Assembly (NCBI GenBank): GCA_023129235.1
Contig: JAGMCN010000034.1
Location: forward strand, 1-38,015
Source of the DNA: Caldifarciminota bacterium
GTDB taxonomy: Bacteria; Hydrothermota; UBA3073; JACQXS01
Reading direction: 5' to 3'
Length of the DNA: 38,015 nt
The position numbers and the translations under genes were made by a program. The notes beneath the pieces were generated by a model, which was not told where the DNA came from, did no database searches, and was given only the letters and a program-made list of their open reading frames with translations. Position 1 is the stretch's first letter. The number at the start of each line of letters is the position of its first letter. Below, in pieces: positions 15,225 to 24,975 of this stretch.

Positions 15225-17391
15225 AGAATTAAGTTTCAGTGACTTCATAAGTGCTGTCCTGAGGAGAAGGCGGATAGCCATTACTTGTTTCCTAGGTGTA
15301 GTCATTGCCACAATTCTCTTTAACCAACTTTCTCCCAAAGTCTATGAGGCAGAAACAACTATTGTATTTGAGGAGACCAAGGAACCTATTCCCACATTTG
15401 ATTTCTCTCAAGCTATTTCCACGAAAAGTTTTATCCAGAATCAAATAGAGGAAATAAAAAGCAGGACCTTATCTGAAGAAGTAACAAGCACTTTATCAGA
15501 TGAAATCATCAAGACATTTAAGATTCCCAACAAGCTACCTAAAGGATTCACCAAAGAAGAACTCATTACCGCTAACATAAGAAAGAATATATCCGTTACT
15601 CCCACCAGGAACTCTGATGTTATACAGATTAAAGTTCGCTCTCGCAATCCATTATCTGCTACAGTGATTGCCAACGCAATAACCAGAGTTTTAAAAGAAA
15701 GATGCTTAAAGGTAAAGCGTGAGGAAGTTAGCAGTATGCGTGTCTTCATTGAAGGCCAGCTTGGACTTTTTGAAGACCAACTTCAGTCTGCGGAATTCAC
15801 TCTGAAAGAATTTAAAGAAAGGAATAGGGTTACCCTCCTGGACGATGAATCCAAAGAGATATTAAAGCGTATAACTGCGGCAGAGGTTTTATATAACCAA
15901 GCTTGTTCTGACCGCAAATCTGCAGAGCATCGTCTAAGCTATATTCAAAAGAGATTGGCAGAGCAAAAAAGCGTACTTGTTCCTTCTATAACTGAGGTTG
16001 CAACTCCATGGGCAAGGAAGCTGAAGCAAAAGCTGGTTGACCTGGAGGTTCAGTACACCACCCTTAAGATTCAGGATTATCCGGAAAGCCATCCTCAAGT
16101 TGTAAAGCTTAAGGACCAGATTGCTCAGACTAAGGAAACGCTTGAGACCAAGATGCTCAAGATAGTAAAGGGTGAGCGAATCATTGACCCTTTATCTGAG
16201 CTTCAGGATTTGTTGCAAGAGACTATATCACTGGAGATAAATCTTGAAACCTACAGGGCTAAAGAAAATGCCCTACATAAAACCGTAAATACCTATAACA
16301 AGAAGTTGCAATCACTTCCGGAGAAAGAGTACGAGTTATCCCAGTTAATAAGGGATAAGGAAGTAAGCGACAAGATATATGCTATGCTTTTGGAGAAGCA
16401 CGAGGAAGCTCGTATCACCGAAGCAGGCAAAGTGAGCAGTATTAGGGTAATAGACCCCGCTAAAACTCCTAAGTTTCCCATAAAGCCAAAAAAGAAACTG
16501 AATCTGGCAATAGGAGTGATAATAGGACTAATGCTTGGCATAGGATTGGTCGTATTCCTTGAATACCTGGATACCTCCATAAAGACGATTGAGGATGTGG
16601 AAAGAGATGTCAATCTCGTTGTATTAGGCTCAATTCCCATCATCAGAGAAAAAAGTAAACTTAAGGATGAGGCAAGTCCGATAACTTCTCATCTCGCTAC
16701 CAATTTACCATTAAAGTCCCATGCTATGGAAGCATACAGAAGTCTCCGCACAAACATACAATTTACAGACCCTGATAAGCCATTGAATGCAATTCTTTTC
16801 ACCAGTGCGGGACCGGGTGAAGGAAAGACACTAACAGTTAGCAATCTTGGTATAGTTCTTGCTCTCTCAGGAGTTAAGACACTGTTGATTGATTGTGATT
16901 TAAGGAGGCCAGTGCTACATAAGTTGTTTCAGGAAGATAAAGAGCCGGGTGTTGTTAATATATTGGCTGGTCAATCTGAAGTTAAATCCGTAATCCATAA
17001 GACTAAAATTGATAATCTGCATATTATAACTTGTGGTGCTATTCCCCCGAATCCAGCAGAGATGTTAGGCTCGCATAGAATGAAGGAACTTTTAAGTGAG
17101 CTAAAGAAGAAATTTGATATCATACTGGTGGATTCTCCACCAGTTATAGCTGTTACCGACCCTGTAGTTCTCAGCTCAGAGGTTGACGGAGTGGTTTTAG
17201 TTATTAAATCAGGTAGCACAAGCAGTGATGCGGCATTGAGGGCAAAATCACTATTAGAGAATGTAAATGCAAGGATTGTCGGTGCGGTATTGAACAATGT
17301 GTGGGTAGAGGGACTTTACGGAAGATACGGCTATTATCATCACTACCATCATTACTATACACAGGAAGGCGAGAAGAAGGGACGTAAATGA
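15190..17391 (+). CDS. wzc: Wzc-like polysaccharide co-polymerase / tyrosine autokinase (TTG 15190 or ATG 15196 start)
   Basis: Wzz N-terminal TM domain; Walker A 'SAGPGEGKTLTVSNLG'; 'LLIDCDLRRPVLHKLF'; 'ILVDSPPVIAVTDPVVL'; Tyr-rich tail 'GLYGRYGYYHHYHHYYT'. Confidence 0.9.
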   Translation: MLMPITGSQEIKELSFSDFISAVLRRRRIAITCFLGVVIATILFNQLSPKVYEAETTIVFEETKEPIPTFDFSQAISTKSFIQNQIEEIKSRTLSEEVTSTLSDEIIKTFKIPNKLPKGFTKEELITANIRKNISVTPTRNSDVIQIKVRSRNPLSATVIANAITRVLKERCLKVKREEVSSMRVFIEGQLGLFEDQLQSAEFTLKEFKERNRVTLLDDESKEILKRITAAEVLYNQACSDRKSAEHRLSYIQKRLAEQKSVLVPSITEVATPWARKLKQKLVDLEVQYTTLKIQDYPESHPQVVKLKDQIAQTKETLETKMLKIVKGERIIDPLSELQDLLQETISLEINLETYRAKENALHKTVNTYNKKLQSLPEKEYELSQLIRDKEVSDKIYAMLLEKHEEARITEAGKVSSIRVIDPAKTPKFPIKPKKKLNLAIGVIIGLMLGIGLVVFLEYLDTSIKTIEDVERDVNLVVLGSIPIIREKSKLKDEASPITSHLATNLPLKSHAMEAYRSLRTNIQFTDPDKPLNAILFTSAGPGEGKTLTVSNLGIVLALSGVKTLLIDCDLRRPVLHKLFQEDKEPGVVNILAGQSEVKSVIHKTKIDNLHIITCGAIPPNPAEMLGSHRMKELLSELKKKFDIILVDSPPVIAVTDPVVLSSEVDGVVLVIKSGSTSSDAALRAKSLLENVNARIVGAVLNNVWVEGLYGRYGYYHHYHHYYTQEGEKKGRK

Positions 17392-17712
17392 AATCTGTTT
17401 ATTAAATAGGTATATATCTGAATAACTTAGCTATCATACAGTAAATGGTTAACAAAGTCAAACAAGTGGTAAATGTATTTGCTGGAGATAAAGTAGAATA
17501 TCTTTCTATTGAGAAGTTTGATGCAATCTTAAGAGATAGATATATTTCTCCGTAAATCAAAGTTCCCATATATTTGACAGCTTTTTGGCCGGCAAACGAG
17601 AGAATATTAGGCATATGCTGAGGACTTTGCTCAATGACTCAATCATCCAATAAAGTGTTAACTAATAACCTGAAGGTCAAGGAAGAAGAATTAAAGAAAG
17701 CACTCTAATCGT

Positions 17713-18504
17713 ATGAAGAAAATTATTTCAAGAAGTAATTCAACGAGAGTATTTGGAAAAGAATATGCCTTATCTTACGATTATTTTTATCAGGATAAAG
17801 ACTACGAAAAAGAATGCGATTTTATTGAGAGCATTTTCAAGAAGTTTTCAGGTAATGTAAAGACAATCCTGGATTTGGGATCTGGGACAGGTGGGCATGC
17901 CTTGATTTTAGCCAAGCGAGGTTATTATGTTATGGGAGTGGACCGTTCTAAAGAGATGCTTGAGATAGCCAAGAGTAAAGCGAAGAAAGAAAACCTTTCT
18001 ATAGAATTTATTCATGGGAATATAACTGATATTGATTTACATCAGAAATTTGACGCTATAATTTCTATGTTTGCGGTGATAAGCTATCAAACTACTAATT
18101 CTGCACTTGCAGGAGGTTGTAAAGTAGCAAGTAAGCATTTAGTCTCAGATGGATTATTTCTTTTTGACTGCTGGAATGGCTCTGCAGTTCTTACTGAAAA
18201 ACCAACTGTGCGTGTCAAGAAAGTAGAGTTAAAGGATAACAAAAAGATAATAAGGTTTACAGATCCTATTCTAAACACCATGAATCACACTGTAGAAACC
18301 CGATTCAAGATCTGGAAGATAGAGAACGATCATTTAATTGACGAGACCAACGAATCTCACTTTATGCGGTTTTTCTTCCCTCAAGAAATCAGGTACTTTC
18401 TTGAAATAGCAGGTTTTTCGGAAGTAGAATTTTGTCCTTTTCTTGAATTGGAAAAGACATTAACAGAACACGATTGGAATATGGCAGTAATAGCCAGGAG
18501 GTAA
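17713..18504 (+). CDS. Class I SAM-dependent methyltransferase
   Basis: 'VKTILDLGSGTGGHALILAKRGYYVMGVDRSKEMLEIAKSKA' motif I. Confidence 0.88.
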   Translation: MKKIISRSNSTRVFGKEYALSYDYFYQDKDYEKECDFIESIFKKFSGNVKTILDLGSGTGGHALILAKRGYYVMGVDRSKEMLEIAKSKAKKENLSIEFIHGNITDIDLHQKFDAIISMFAVISYQTTNSALAGGCKVASKHLVSDGLFLFDCWNGSAVLTEKPTVRVKKVELKDNKKIIRFTDPILNTMNHTVETRFKIWKIENDHLIDETNESHFMRFFFPQEIRYFLEIAGFSEVEFCPFLELEKTLTEHDWNMAVIARR

Positions 18505-18508
18505 TTTT

Positions 18509-18913
18509 ATGTCTATTGAATGGATAAAAGATGGAGAACAAGTATTAGCAGTAATTATTCCGTTTGATTATAATCCATCAAAAACAGAATTTATAACCCC
18601 GCTTGATTACAAACAACAACTTGGATTTATTGTGTATGAAAGTGGAGAATCTATCACACCACATCTTCATATTCCTATGAATAGAAATTTGATTGGAACA
18701 TCTGAAGTTCTTTTTATAAAATCAGGAAAGGTCAAAGTAGATTTATACACAAAAGATAAAAAATTAGTGGCAACGAGAACTTTAAATCAAGGTGATATAA
18801 TACTATTGGTTAGCGGTGGACACGGGTTTAGAATGCTGAAAGACACTATTATGTTGGAAGTAAAACAGGGTCCATATATTGGGGTAGAAGAAAAAGAGCG
18901 ATTTAATTCATGA
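18509..18913 (+). CDS. Cupin-fold protein in sugar-modification module
   Basis: 134 aa; 'ITPHLHIPMNRNLIGTSEVLFIKSGKVKVDLYTKDKKLVATRTLNQGDIILLVSGGHGFRML'. Confidence 0.7.
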   Translation: MSIEWIKDGEQVLAVIIPFDYNPSKTEFITPLDYKQQLGFIVYESGESITPHLHIPMNRNLIGTSEVLFIKSGKVKVDLYTKDKKLVATRTLNQGDIILLVSGGHGFRMLKDTIMLEVKQGPYIGVEEKERFNS

Positions 18914-20019
18914 TACAGGTAAATGAGCCGCTAATTGGTGAGAAAGAATTACAATATGTTACCGAATGTTTAAAGACTGGTTGGATCTCTTCTGCCGGTA
19001 AATTTATAAAAGAATTTGAAGAAAAGTGGGCAGCGTATTGTGGCATGAAATACGGTGTTGCTGTAAGCAATGGGACTACTGCTTTGCAAATTGCCATAGG
19101 ATGCCTTGATTTAGAGCCAGGTGATGAGGTTATAATGCCCACTTTCACTATTATATCTTGTGCCCTTGCGGTTATCTATAGTGGTGGCAAACCAGTCCTT
19201 GTAGATTCTGACCCAAGAACATGGACAATAGATGTTTCTCGGGTTGAGGACAAAGTTACCTCCAGAACCAGGGCGATTATGCCCGTGCATATCTATGGTC
19301 ATCCCTGCGATATGAAGCCAATTCAGGAATTGGCAGGGAAATATAAGCTGGTCATCATAGAAGATGCAGCTGAAGCCCACGGCGCAGAATATAAAGGTAG
19401 AAAATGTGGTGGGCTTGGAGATATTAGTTGTTTTTCTTTTTATGCGAACAAAATCATTACTACTGGGGAAGGTGGAATGGTACTTACAAATAATGAAGAA
19501 TATGATGAAAGGGCAAAGTCTTTAAGAAACCTGTGTTTCAGGAACGATAGACGCTTTTATCATACGGAATTGGGCAGTAATTTCAGGTTAACTAACCTTC
19601 AGGCAGCCATTGGGATTGCTCAACTTGAACGAATTGATGAACTTGTGGAAAAGAAAAGATGGATAGGACATAGTTATAATGAAAAATTGAAAGATATCCC
19701 TTGGCTGATTCTCCCTATTGAGGAATCTTGGGCAAAAAATGTTTACTGGATGTATGGGATTGTGTTGGATGAAAATATGGGGATGGATGCAAAAGGATTT
19801 GCGAGACGATTGCTTGAACATGGTGTGGATACACGGCCATTCTTTTTGGGGATGCATGAACAGCCTGTTTTCCATGAGATGGGGCTTTTTAGAGATGAGC
19901 ATTATCCAGTAACTGAGCAAATTGCACGACAGGGGCTTTACTTGCCATCTGGGCTTACACTAACAGAAGATCAGATAGACGAAATAGCCAAACGGATCAA
20001 AGAAATTTTAACGAAATGA
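18910..20019 (+). CDS. DegT/DnrJ/EryC1/StrS family sugar aminotransferase
   Basis: 'AVSNGTTALQIAIGCLDLEPGDEVIMPTFT', 'IEDAAEAHGAEYKGRKCGGLGDISCFSFYANKIITTGEGGMV' with PLP lysine; ATGA overlap. Confidence 0.93.
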   Translation: MIQVNEPLIGEKELQYVTECLKTGWISSAGKFIKEFEEKWAAYCGMKYGVAVSNGTTALQIAIGCLDLEPGDEVIMPTFTIISCALAVIYSGGKPVLVDSDPRTWTIDVSRVEDKVTSRTRAIMPVHIYGHPCDMKPIQELAGKYKLVIIEDAAEAHGAEYKGRKCGGLGDISCFSFYANKIITTGEGGMVLTNNEEYDERAKSLRNLCFRNDRRFYHTELGSNFRLTNLQAAIGIAQLERIDELVEKKRWIGHSYNEKLKDIPWLILPIEESWAKNVYWMYGIVLDENMGMDAKGFARRLLEHGVDTRPFFLGMHEQPVFHEMGLFRDEHYPVTEQIARQGLYLPSGLTLTEDQIDEIAKRIKEILTK

Positions 20020-21467
20020 AATTAGAAGCTTCTGATATCAAGAAAAAAGCTATTAAATCTGTGAAATGGACAGCCCTTATGGAAATTGTCTCTCGTTCTA
20101 TCCAGCCTATTGTTGTACTAATTCTTGCTCGACTTTTAGCACCAGCAGAGTTTGGTGTTGTTGGTGTGGCAATGATAGTTATTGGACTTGCGCGGATATT
20201 TCAAGACTTTGGACTTGGGAAGACCTTAATCCAGCGAGAGACAGAGATAGATAAGTCAGCAAATATAATCTTCTGGACGAATTTGACGTTATCACTCTTT
20301 CTGTATTTTATACTTTTTATAACTGCACCTTTACTTTCTCAATTTTTCCACGAACCGAAGGTAATAGATGTAATTAGAGTTTTATGTTTACAGATTATTT
20401 TTTTCAGTCTTATATCAGTACATCAATCGTTATTTCAACGGAAATTTCAATTTAAACAACTCTTCCTTATTAGATTATTCTCAGCCATTGTCCCTGGTTG
20501 TGTATCAATTCCTCTGGCATTATCTGGTTATGGTGTATGGTCGTTAGTCTGGGGAACTCTTGCTGGTACTGCTGTTCAGGTTTTGCTTTTCTGGAGAAAT
20601 AGTCCCTGGCGACCTAAATTAAGTTTTGATTTTCAATTAGCAAGGCAATTATTAGGATTTAGTAGTTGGGTTGTCTTGGAAGCATTCTTGGGTTGGTTAA
20701 TTGTATGGGGAGATTCCATAGTTCTCGGTCATTTTCTGGGGGTGAAAGAACTCGGAGTATATCGTGTGGGAGTAACCTTTCTTACGCTTGTTTTTGGTAT
20801 CTTTTTTAGTCCTATATTGCCAGTTGTTTATTCGATTTTTTCTAGATTGCAATCTAATTTATCCGAATTGAAACAATTCTTTCTTAAAATAACTCAATTG
20901 ATAGCAGCAATTTCCTTGCCTATCGGTCTTGGGTTAGCTATATCAGCAAAGTCCATTGCATTAGTCATATTCGGTCGGATGTGGTTGGGAATTGAAATTG
21001 TTATTTTAATTTTGGCAATCTCCGAATCCGTAGCTTGGCTCGTAGCCCATAATCATGAGGCATATAGAGCTATTGGCAGACCAGATATAAACGTAAAACT
21101 TCTCATATTATCTGTTATTTGTTTTCTTCCTGCTTATATATTGGCTGCTCCTCATGGACTTTTTGTATTTTGTTTAGTAAAGTCCGGGGTTGTTATGCTT
21201 ACCATGTTTTTTCATCTTTTTGTAGCCAATAAAGTCTTGCACTTACCATTTACTTACTTATGGAAACTTATTCGGATACCCTTGGTTGCGGCAATACCAA
21301 TGGGATTCGCAATTTACGGTATTACTAATGTAATAAATACATATAGTTGGTTCAGCTTGATTTCAAGTATAATAAGTGGTGGTATTTTTTATCTATTAAC
21401 TCTCTGGATGATAAAGAAAGATTTTGTTAAATGGAGTTTCCGACAGCTGATGGAGATGGCAAGGTAA
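20016..21467 (+). CDS. Oligosaccharide flippase (Wzx/MOP superfamily)
   Basis: Multiple TM segments; 'ARLLAPAEFGVVGVAMIVIGLARIFQDFGLGKTLIQRE'. Confidence 0.85.
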   Translation: MKLEASDIKKKAIKSVKWTALMEIVSRSIQPIVVLILARLLAPAEFGVVGVAMIVIGLARIFQDFGLGKTLIQRETEIDKSANIIFWTNLTLSLFLYFILFITAPLLSQFFHEPKVIDVIRVLCLQIIFFSLISVHQSLFQRKFQFKQLFLIRLFSAIVPGCVSIPLALSGYGVWSLVWGTLAGTAVQVLLFWRNSPWRPKLSFDFQLARQLLGFSSWVVLEAFLGWLIVWGDSIVLGHFLGVKELGVYRVGVTFLTLVFGIFFSPILPVVYSIFSRLQSNLSELKQFFLKITQLIAAISLPIGLGLAISAKSIALVIFGRMWLGIEIVILILAISESVAWLVAHNHEAYRAIGRPDINVKLLILSVICFLPAYILAAPHGLFVFCLVKSGVVMLTMFFHLFVANKVLHLPFTYLWKLIRIPLVAAIPMGFAIYGITNVINTYSWFSLISSIISGGIFYLLTLWMIKKDFVKWSFRQLMEMAR

Positions 21468-21479
21468 ACATGGAAGATA

Positions 21480-22328
21480 GGATAAGTATTAGGTTTAAGG
21501 AACTCTTGTTAATAAAGGAAATCTTTTAGAGTTGTCAAATGTAGTCAAGATAATAGAAAAAAGTGAACCTGACGAAATCTATAATTTATCTGCCTAAAGT
21601 TCTGTGAAATTATCTTTTAACCAACCGATAGAAACTCTCGAATTCAATATACTTAGTGTGGCAAATTTATTAGAAGGCATAAGAGTTGTCAATCCTAAAA
21701 TAAATTTTTATCAGGCGTCAACCAGTGAAATATTTGGCAAGGTAAAAAAAGAATTTTTACCCGTAAATGAAGACTCTCTATTTAATCCTGTAAGTACCTA
21801 TGGAATATCAAAAGCTACAGCTCACTGGATTACTAAAAACTATAGAGAAGCTTATGGTTTGTTTGCAGTTTGTGGAATCCTTTTTAACCACGAAACTACA
21901 CTTAGAGGTAAAATTTTTGTTACGAAAAAATCCTTAATAGTGCTATTAAAATTAGCAGAGGTTTGGCTGATAATTTGATACTGGGAAATTTGAAGGTTTA
22001 TAGAGATTGGGGATACGCCCCTGAGTATGTAAAGGCAATGTGGCTAATGTTACAACAGAATAAACCACGTGATTATATTATCTGCTCCGGAGAAGCTCAT
22101 AGTTTAGAAGAATTTACAAAGGAAGTATTTAAAAAACTAAATTTAGATTTCAAGAAATTTATAAAGATAGATAAGACCCTTTATAGACCTGTAGAATTAG
22201 AAATTATTTATGGGGACAACACAAAAGCAAAGGAACTTTTAGGATGGCAATATAATATGACTTTTGAACAGTTGATAGATACGCTTGTAAAAGACGAAAT
22301 TGAATACATGAACTGGAAGTTGCATTAA
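21480..22328 (+). pseudogene. Decayed GDP-mannose 4,6-dehydratase-type gene (N-terminus missing, nonsense codon, frameshifts)
   Basis: Frames together give 'LSNVVKIIEKSEPDEIYNLSA*SSVKLSFNQPIETLEFNILSVANLLEGIRVVNPKINFYQASTSEIFG...YREAYGLFAVCGILFNHE' then, after a frameshift, 'LGNLKVYRDWGYAPEYVKAMWLMLQQNKPRDYIICSGEAHSLEEF'; TAA at 21595-21597. Confidence 0.9.
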
Positions 22329-22331
22329 AAA

Positions 22332-23558
22332 ATGATTAAGGTCTTATTCACAACTCCTGTTCTTGAACATCCTGCGGCAGGAGGTCCTCAACTCCGTATT
22401 GAGAATTCTATTAAGGCGTTGAGTAAAGTTTCAGAATTGCATATCATATCAAGAGCACGTCTTGCTTCTATTGGTGGAATGGATGCACAAAGGTTTTACG
22501 AGAGCTATTGTAAAAAGTTTCTTTACGTTCCCTCTGCCAAGCGACTCTCAAACAATAGATATATGCGAAAGATTCAAAGAACATCAAGAGGATTTTTGAG
22601 TCAAGATTGCAAGTTCATTCTTCAATATGCCGCAAGACATTCCATTAATGTGATTTGGTTTGGGTATGGTAATATTTCATTTGATTTAATCTGCAAAATT
22701 AAAAAGAATCGGTATGATATCCAAGTTGTTTGTGATACCGATAGTGTTTGGTCCAGATTTATCTTGAGGGGACTGCCGTATGAGGAATCTCTCATCAGGA
22801 AACTCAAAATATACACAGCAGGAAAAAAGAAAGAAAGAGAAGAGCAAGTATTGGTAAATTTAGCGGATATTACAACAGCCGTTTCTGATATAGATGCACA
22901 ATATTATCGTTCTATTACAAACGTTCCAGAAAAGATTCAACTCTTTTCAAATGTTCTTGATATTAAGGAGTACAATAAAAAGCCAGAACCACCTAAAGAT
23001 ATAAAACGACCAGCGATATATCTTGCGGGAACATTTAGTCCGAAAAGTCCAATGGACAAAGCAGCTTGGTGGATTATTAAAGATGTGCTACCAATCCTTA
23101 AAAAAGCAATTCCCAACATACATTTTTATATCATAGGTAGGGGGTCGAATCACACTTTTTCTAACGTAAATGATCCGAATATTACTATTACGGGAAAATT
23201 GCCATCTGTACTTCCATATCTGTGTAATGTGGATGTATCGATTGTTCCACTGAGATTTGAATCAGGAACGCGGTTTAAAATCTTGGAGGCAGGTGCTTGT
23301 GATATACCTGTTATATCAACTACTTTGGGCGCTGAGGGGCTACCTGTTACCCATGGGAAAGATATATTGGTTGCGGATTCACCTGAGGAGTTTGCTAATT
23401 CTGTTATAAGGTTAATTCAGGATAAAAATCTATCTTCGCAATTGGCGGAGAATCTCCGTACTTTAGTTCGTTCAAAATTTAGCATCGAACATCTTGAGAT
23501 TGAGGCAGGGAACATTTTGGAGAAACTAAATTGCCACTATGACAAAGAATTTCTCTAA
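22332..23558 (+). CDS. Glycosyltransferase family 4
   Basis: 'IYLAGTFSPKSPMDKAAWWIIKDVLPILKKAIPNIHFYIIGRG', 'SGTRFKILEAGACDIPVISTTLGAEGL'. Confidence 0.85.
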   Translation: MIKVLFTTPVLEHPAAGGPQLRIENSIKALSKVSELHIISRARLASIGGMDAQRFYESYCKKFLYVPSAKRLSNNRYMRKIQRTSRGFLSQDCKFILQYAARHSINVIWFGYGNISFDLICKIKKNRYDIQVVCDTDSVWSRFILRGLPYEESLIRKLKIYTAGKKKEREEQVLVNLADITTAVSDIDAQYYRSITNVPEKIQLFSNVLDIKEYNKKPEPPKDIKRPAIYLAGTFSPKSPMDKAAWWIIKDVLPILKKAIPNIHFYIIGRGSNHTFSNVNDPNITITGKLPSVLPYLCNVDVSIVPLRFESGTRFKILEAGACDIPVISTTLGAEGLPVTHGKDILVADSPEEFANSVIRLIQDKNLSSQLAENLRTLVRSKFSIEHLEIEAGNILEKLNCHYDKEFL

Positions 23559-23607
23559 TTTTATTGCAAGCTGGAGTATTTGGTGTTTACAATATTAGGA
23601 GTTGCCA

Positions 23608-24975
23608 ATGACGGAAATACTTTATGGGATCCTCAGCATCATCTTTATGGTGGGTGGCATTGCGGTTGGGAAAATTAGGTTTGGATCATATATCTTTAAC
23701 CCGCCCGGCTTATACAGTCTTATTTGGGGCATTGGGCTTATCGGTCTCAATTTTAGAATATCAAGTGAATTTTATCCACTAAGCCCTCAGGCAAATAATA
23801 TTTTCTTTGTAGCTTGGTTTTTCTTCCTTCTGGGGGTAACTTCTTTTGGCCATCTCGCATGTACTTTTCAGGCAAGAAAGAACCAACTTAGTGAGAGTAT
23901 AGAACAAATAAAGAAATTTTATTTAGTATCTTTGAGTACTTCTATCCTTTTTTTGCTTGTAATGTTGTTCCATATATTGTCCTATGTTAGCATTTATCAA
24001 TATATTATGTTGGCACCGATGTATAGATTAGCGTATTTTTATGCCGACCTTCCGGGTGCAGAAATTTACGCATTATTCCCTTATTCTGGAGCATTCTATA
24101 ATTTAATTGTTTACCCTCTTCTTTTAATATCTGCTATTTATGGTGCCTGTTATGCAAACATTGTTAACCCAAAATGGATACTCTCATATTTACCAATAGG
24201 AGGTGCAATGATATGGTCCATGATTACTCTTGGTCGATTTCCTGTCTTTATTGTGGGAAGTATCTACTTGTTTGCCTGGATGTTCACGGAGAGAAAAAAA
24301 GTTTGGGGAGGAAAAACTCTCCGAATAGGACTATTAATAGGAATTTCTATATTATTTGTCACTTTTTTAGAAAATATACGATTAGGAGAGATGAGAGAAA
24401 TCACAAAATCTTATGCTTATAGCGCGTCTGGAATGAAAGTGCCTTATCTCATAATGAATCCTGTTTATTCTCAATATGGAGGATTGGTACTATTTTCTGT
24501 ATGTCTGCCAGAAACAAGATTCAGAGAGTCTTATTATGGAGGGATTACTTTCAAGGAGTTCCTATGGATTAGAGGTATTGTTATCAGACACATATTGGGA
24601 GACAAAGATTATCGATTCAATCCAGATGCTCTCGTTGATTTGCAAGAAGGTGCCAAGTACATAGGTAATAACATAAAAACGAACGCCTTTCAAACTTATT
24701 TACACGCTCCTTGGCATGATTTTAGGTATTTAGGTATAATTATGTTTCCTTTTATTATGGGTTTTCTTTGTTGTCTGCCATATAGATTTTTTCTTAGAAC
24801 AGGTAGTTTTTACATGTTTGGTTTATATTTATATTTAATTGTAGTATTTATTTTAGTATCAACTATAGTATGGCGACTCTCAGATATTTTTTATTCTTTG
24901 CCTATTTTTTATCTCGTGGCAGGTTATATTTTATGGAAATGGAATAGAAGTCATCCTAAGAAATTAAGGGATTGA
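23608..24975 (+). CDS. O-antigen/polysaccharide polymerase (Wzy-like membrane protein); ATG 23608 favoured over TTG 23602
   Basis: ~10 hydrophobic segments, located between glycosyltransferases; AGGAG about 6 nt before ATG 23608. Confidence 0.7.
   Translation: MTEILYGILSIIFMVGGIAVGKIRFGSYIFNPPGLYSLIWGIGLIGLNFRISSEFYPLSPQANNIFFVAWFFFLLGVTSFGHLACTFQARKNQLSESIEQIKKFYLVSLSTSILFLLVMLFHILSYVSIYQYIMLAPMYRLAYFYADLPGAEIYALFPYSGAFYNLIVYPLLLISAIYGACYANIVNPKWILSYLPIGGAMIWSMITLGRFPVFIVGSIYLFAWMFTERKKVWGGKTLRIGLLIGISILFVTFLENIRLGEMREITKSYAYSASGMKVPYLIMNPVYSQYGGLVLFSVCLPETRFRESYYGGITFKEFLWIRGIVIRHILGDKDYRFNPDALVDLQEGAKYIGNNIKTNAFQTYLHAPWHDFRYLGIIMFPFIMGFLCCLPYRFFLRTGSFYMFGLYLYLIVVFILVSTIVWRLSDIFYSLPIFYLVAGYILWKWNRSHPKKLRD

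Noticed and set aside
17402-17614. Minus-strand 70-aa ORF in the gap after wzc
   Set aside because: No domain or RBS evident; the plus-strand relic explanation fits the sequence better.
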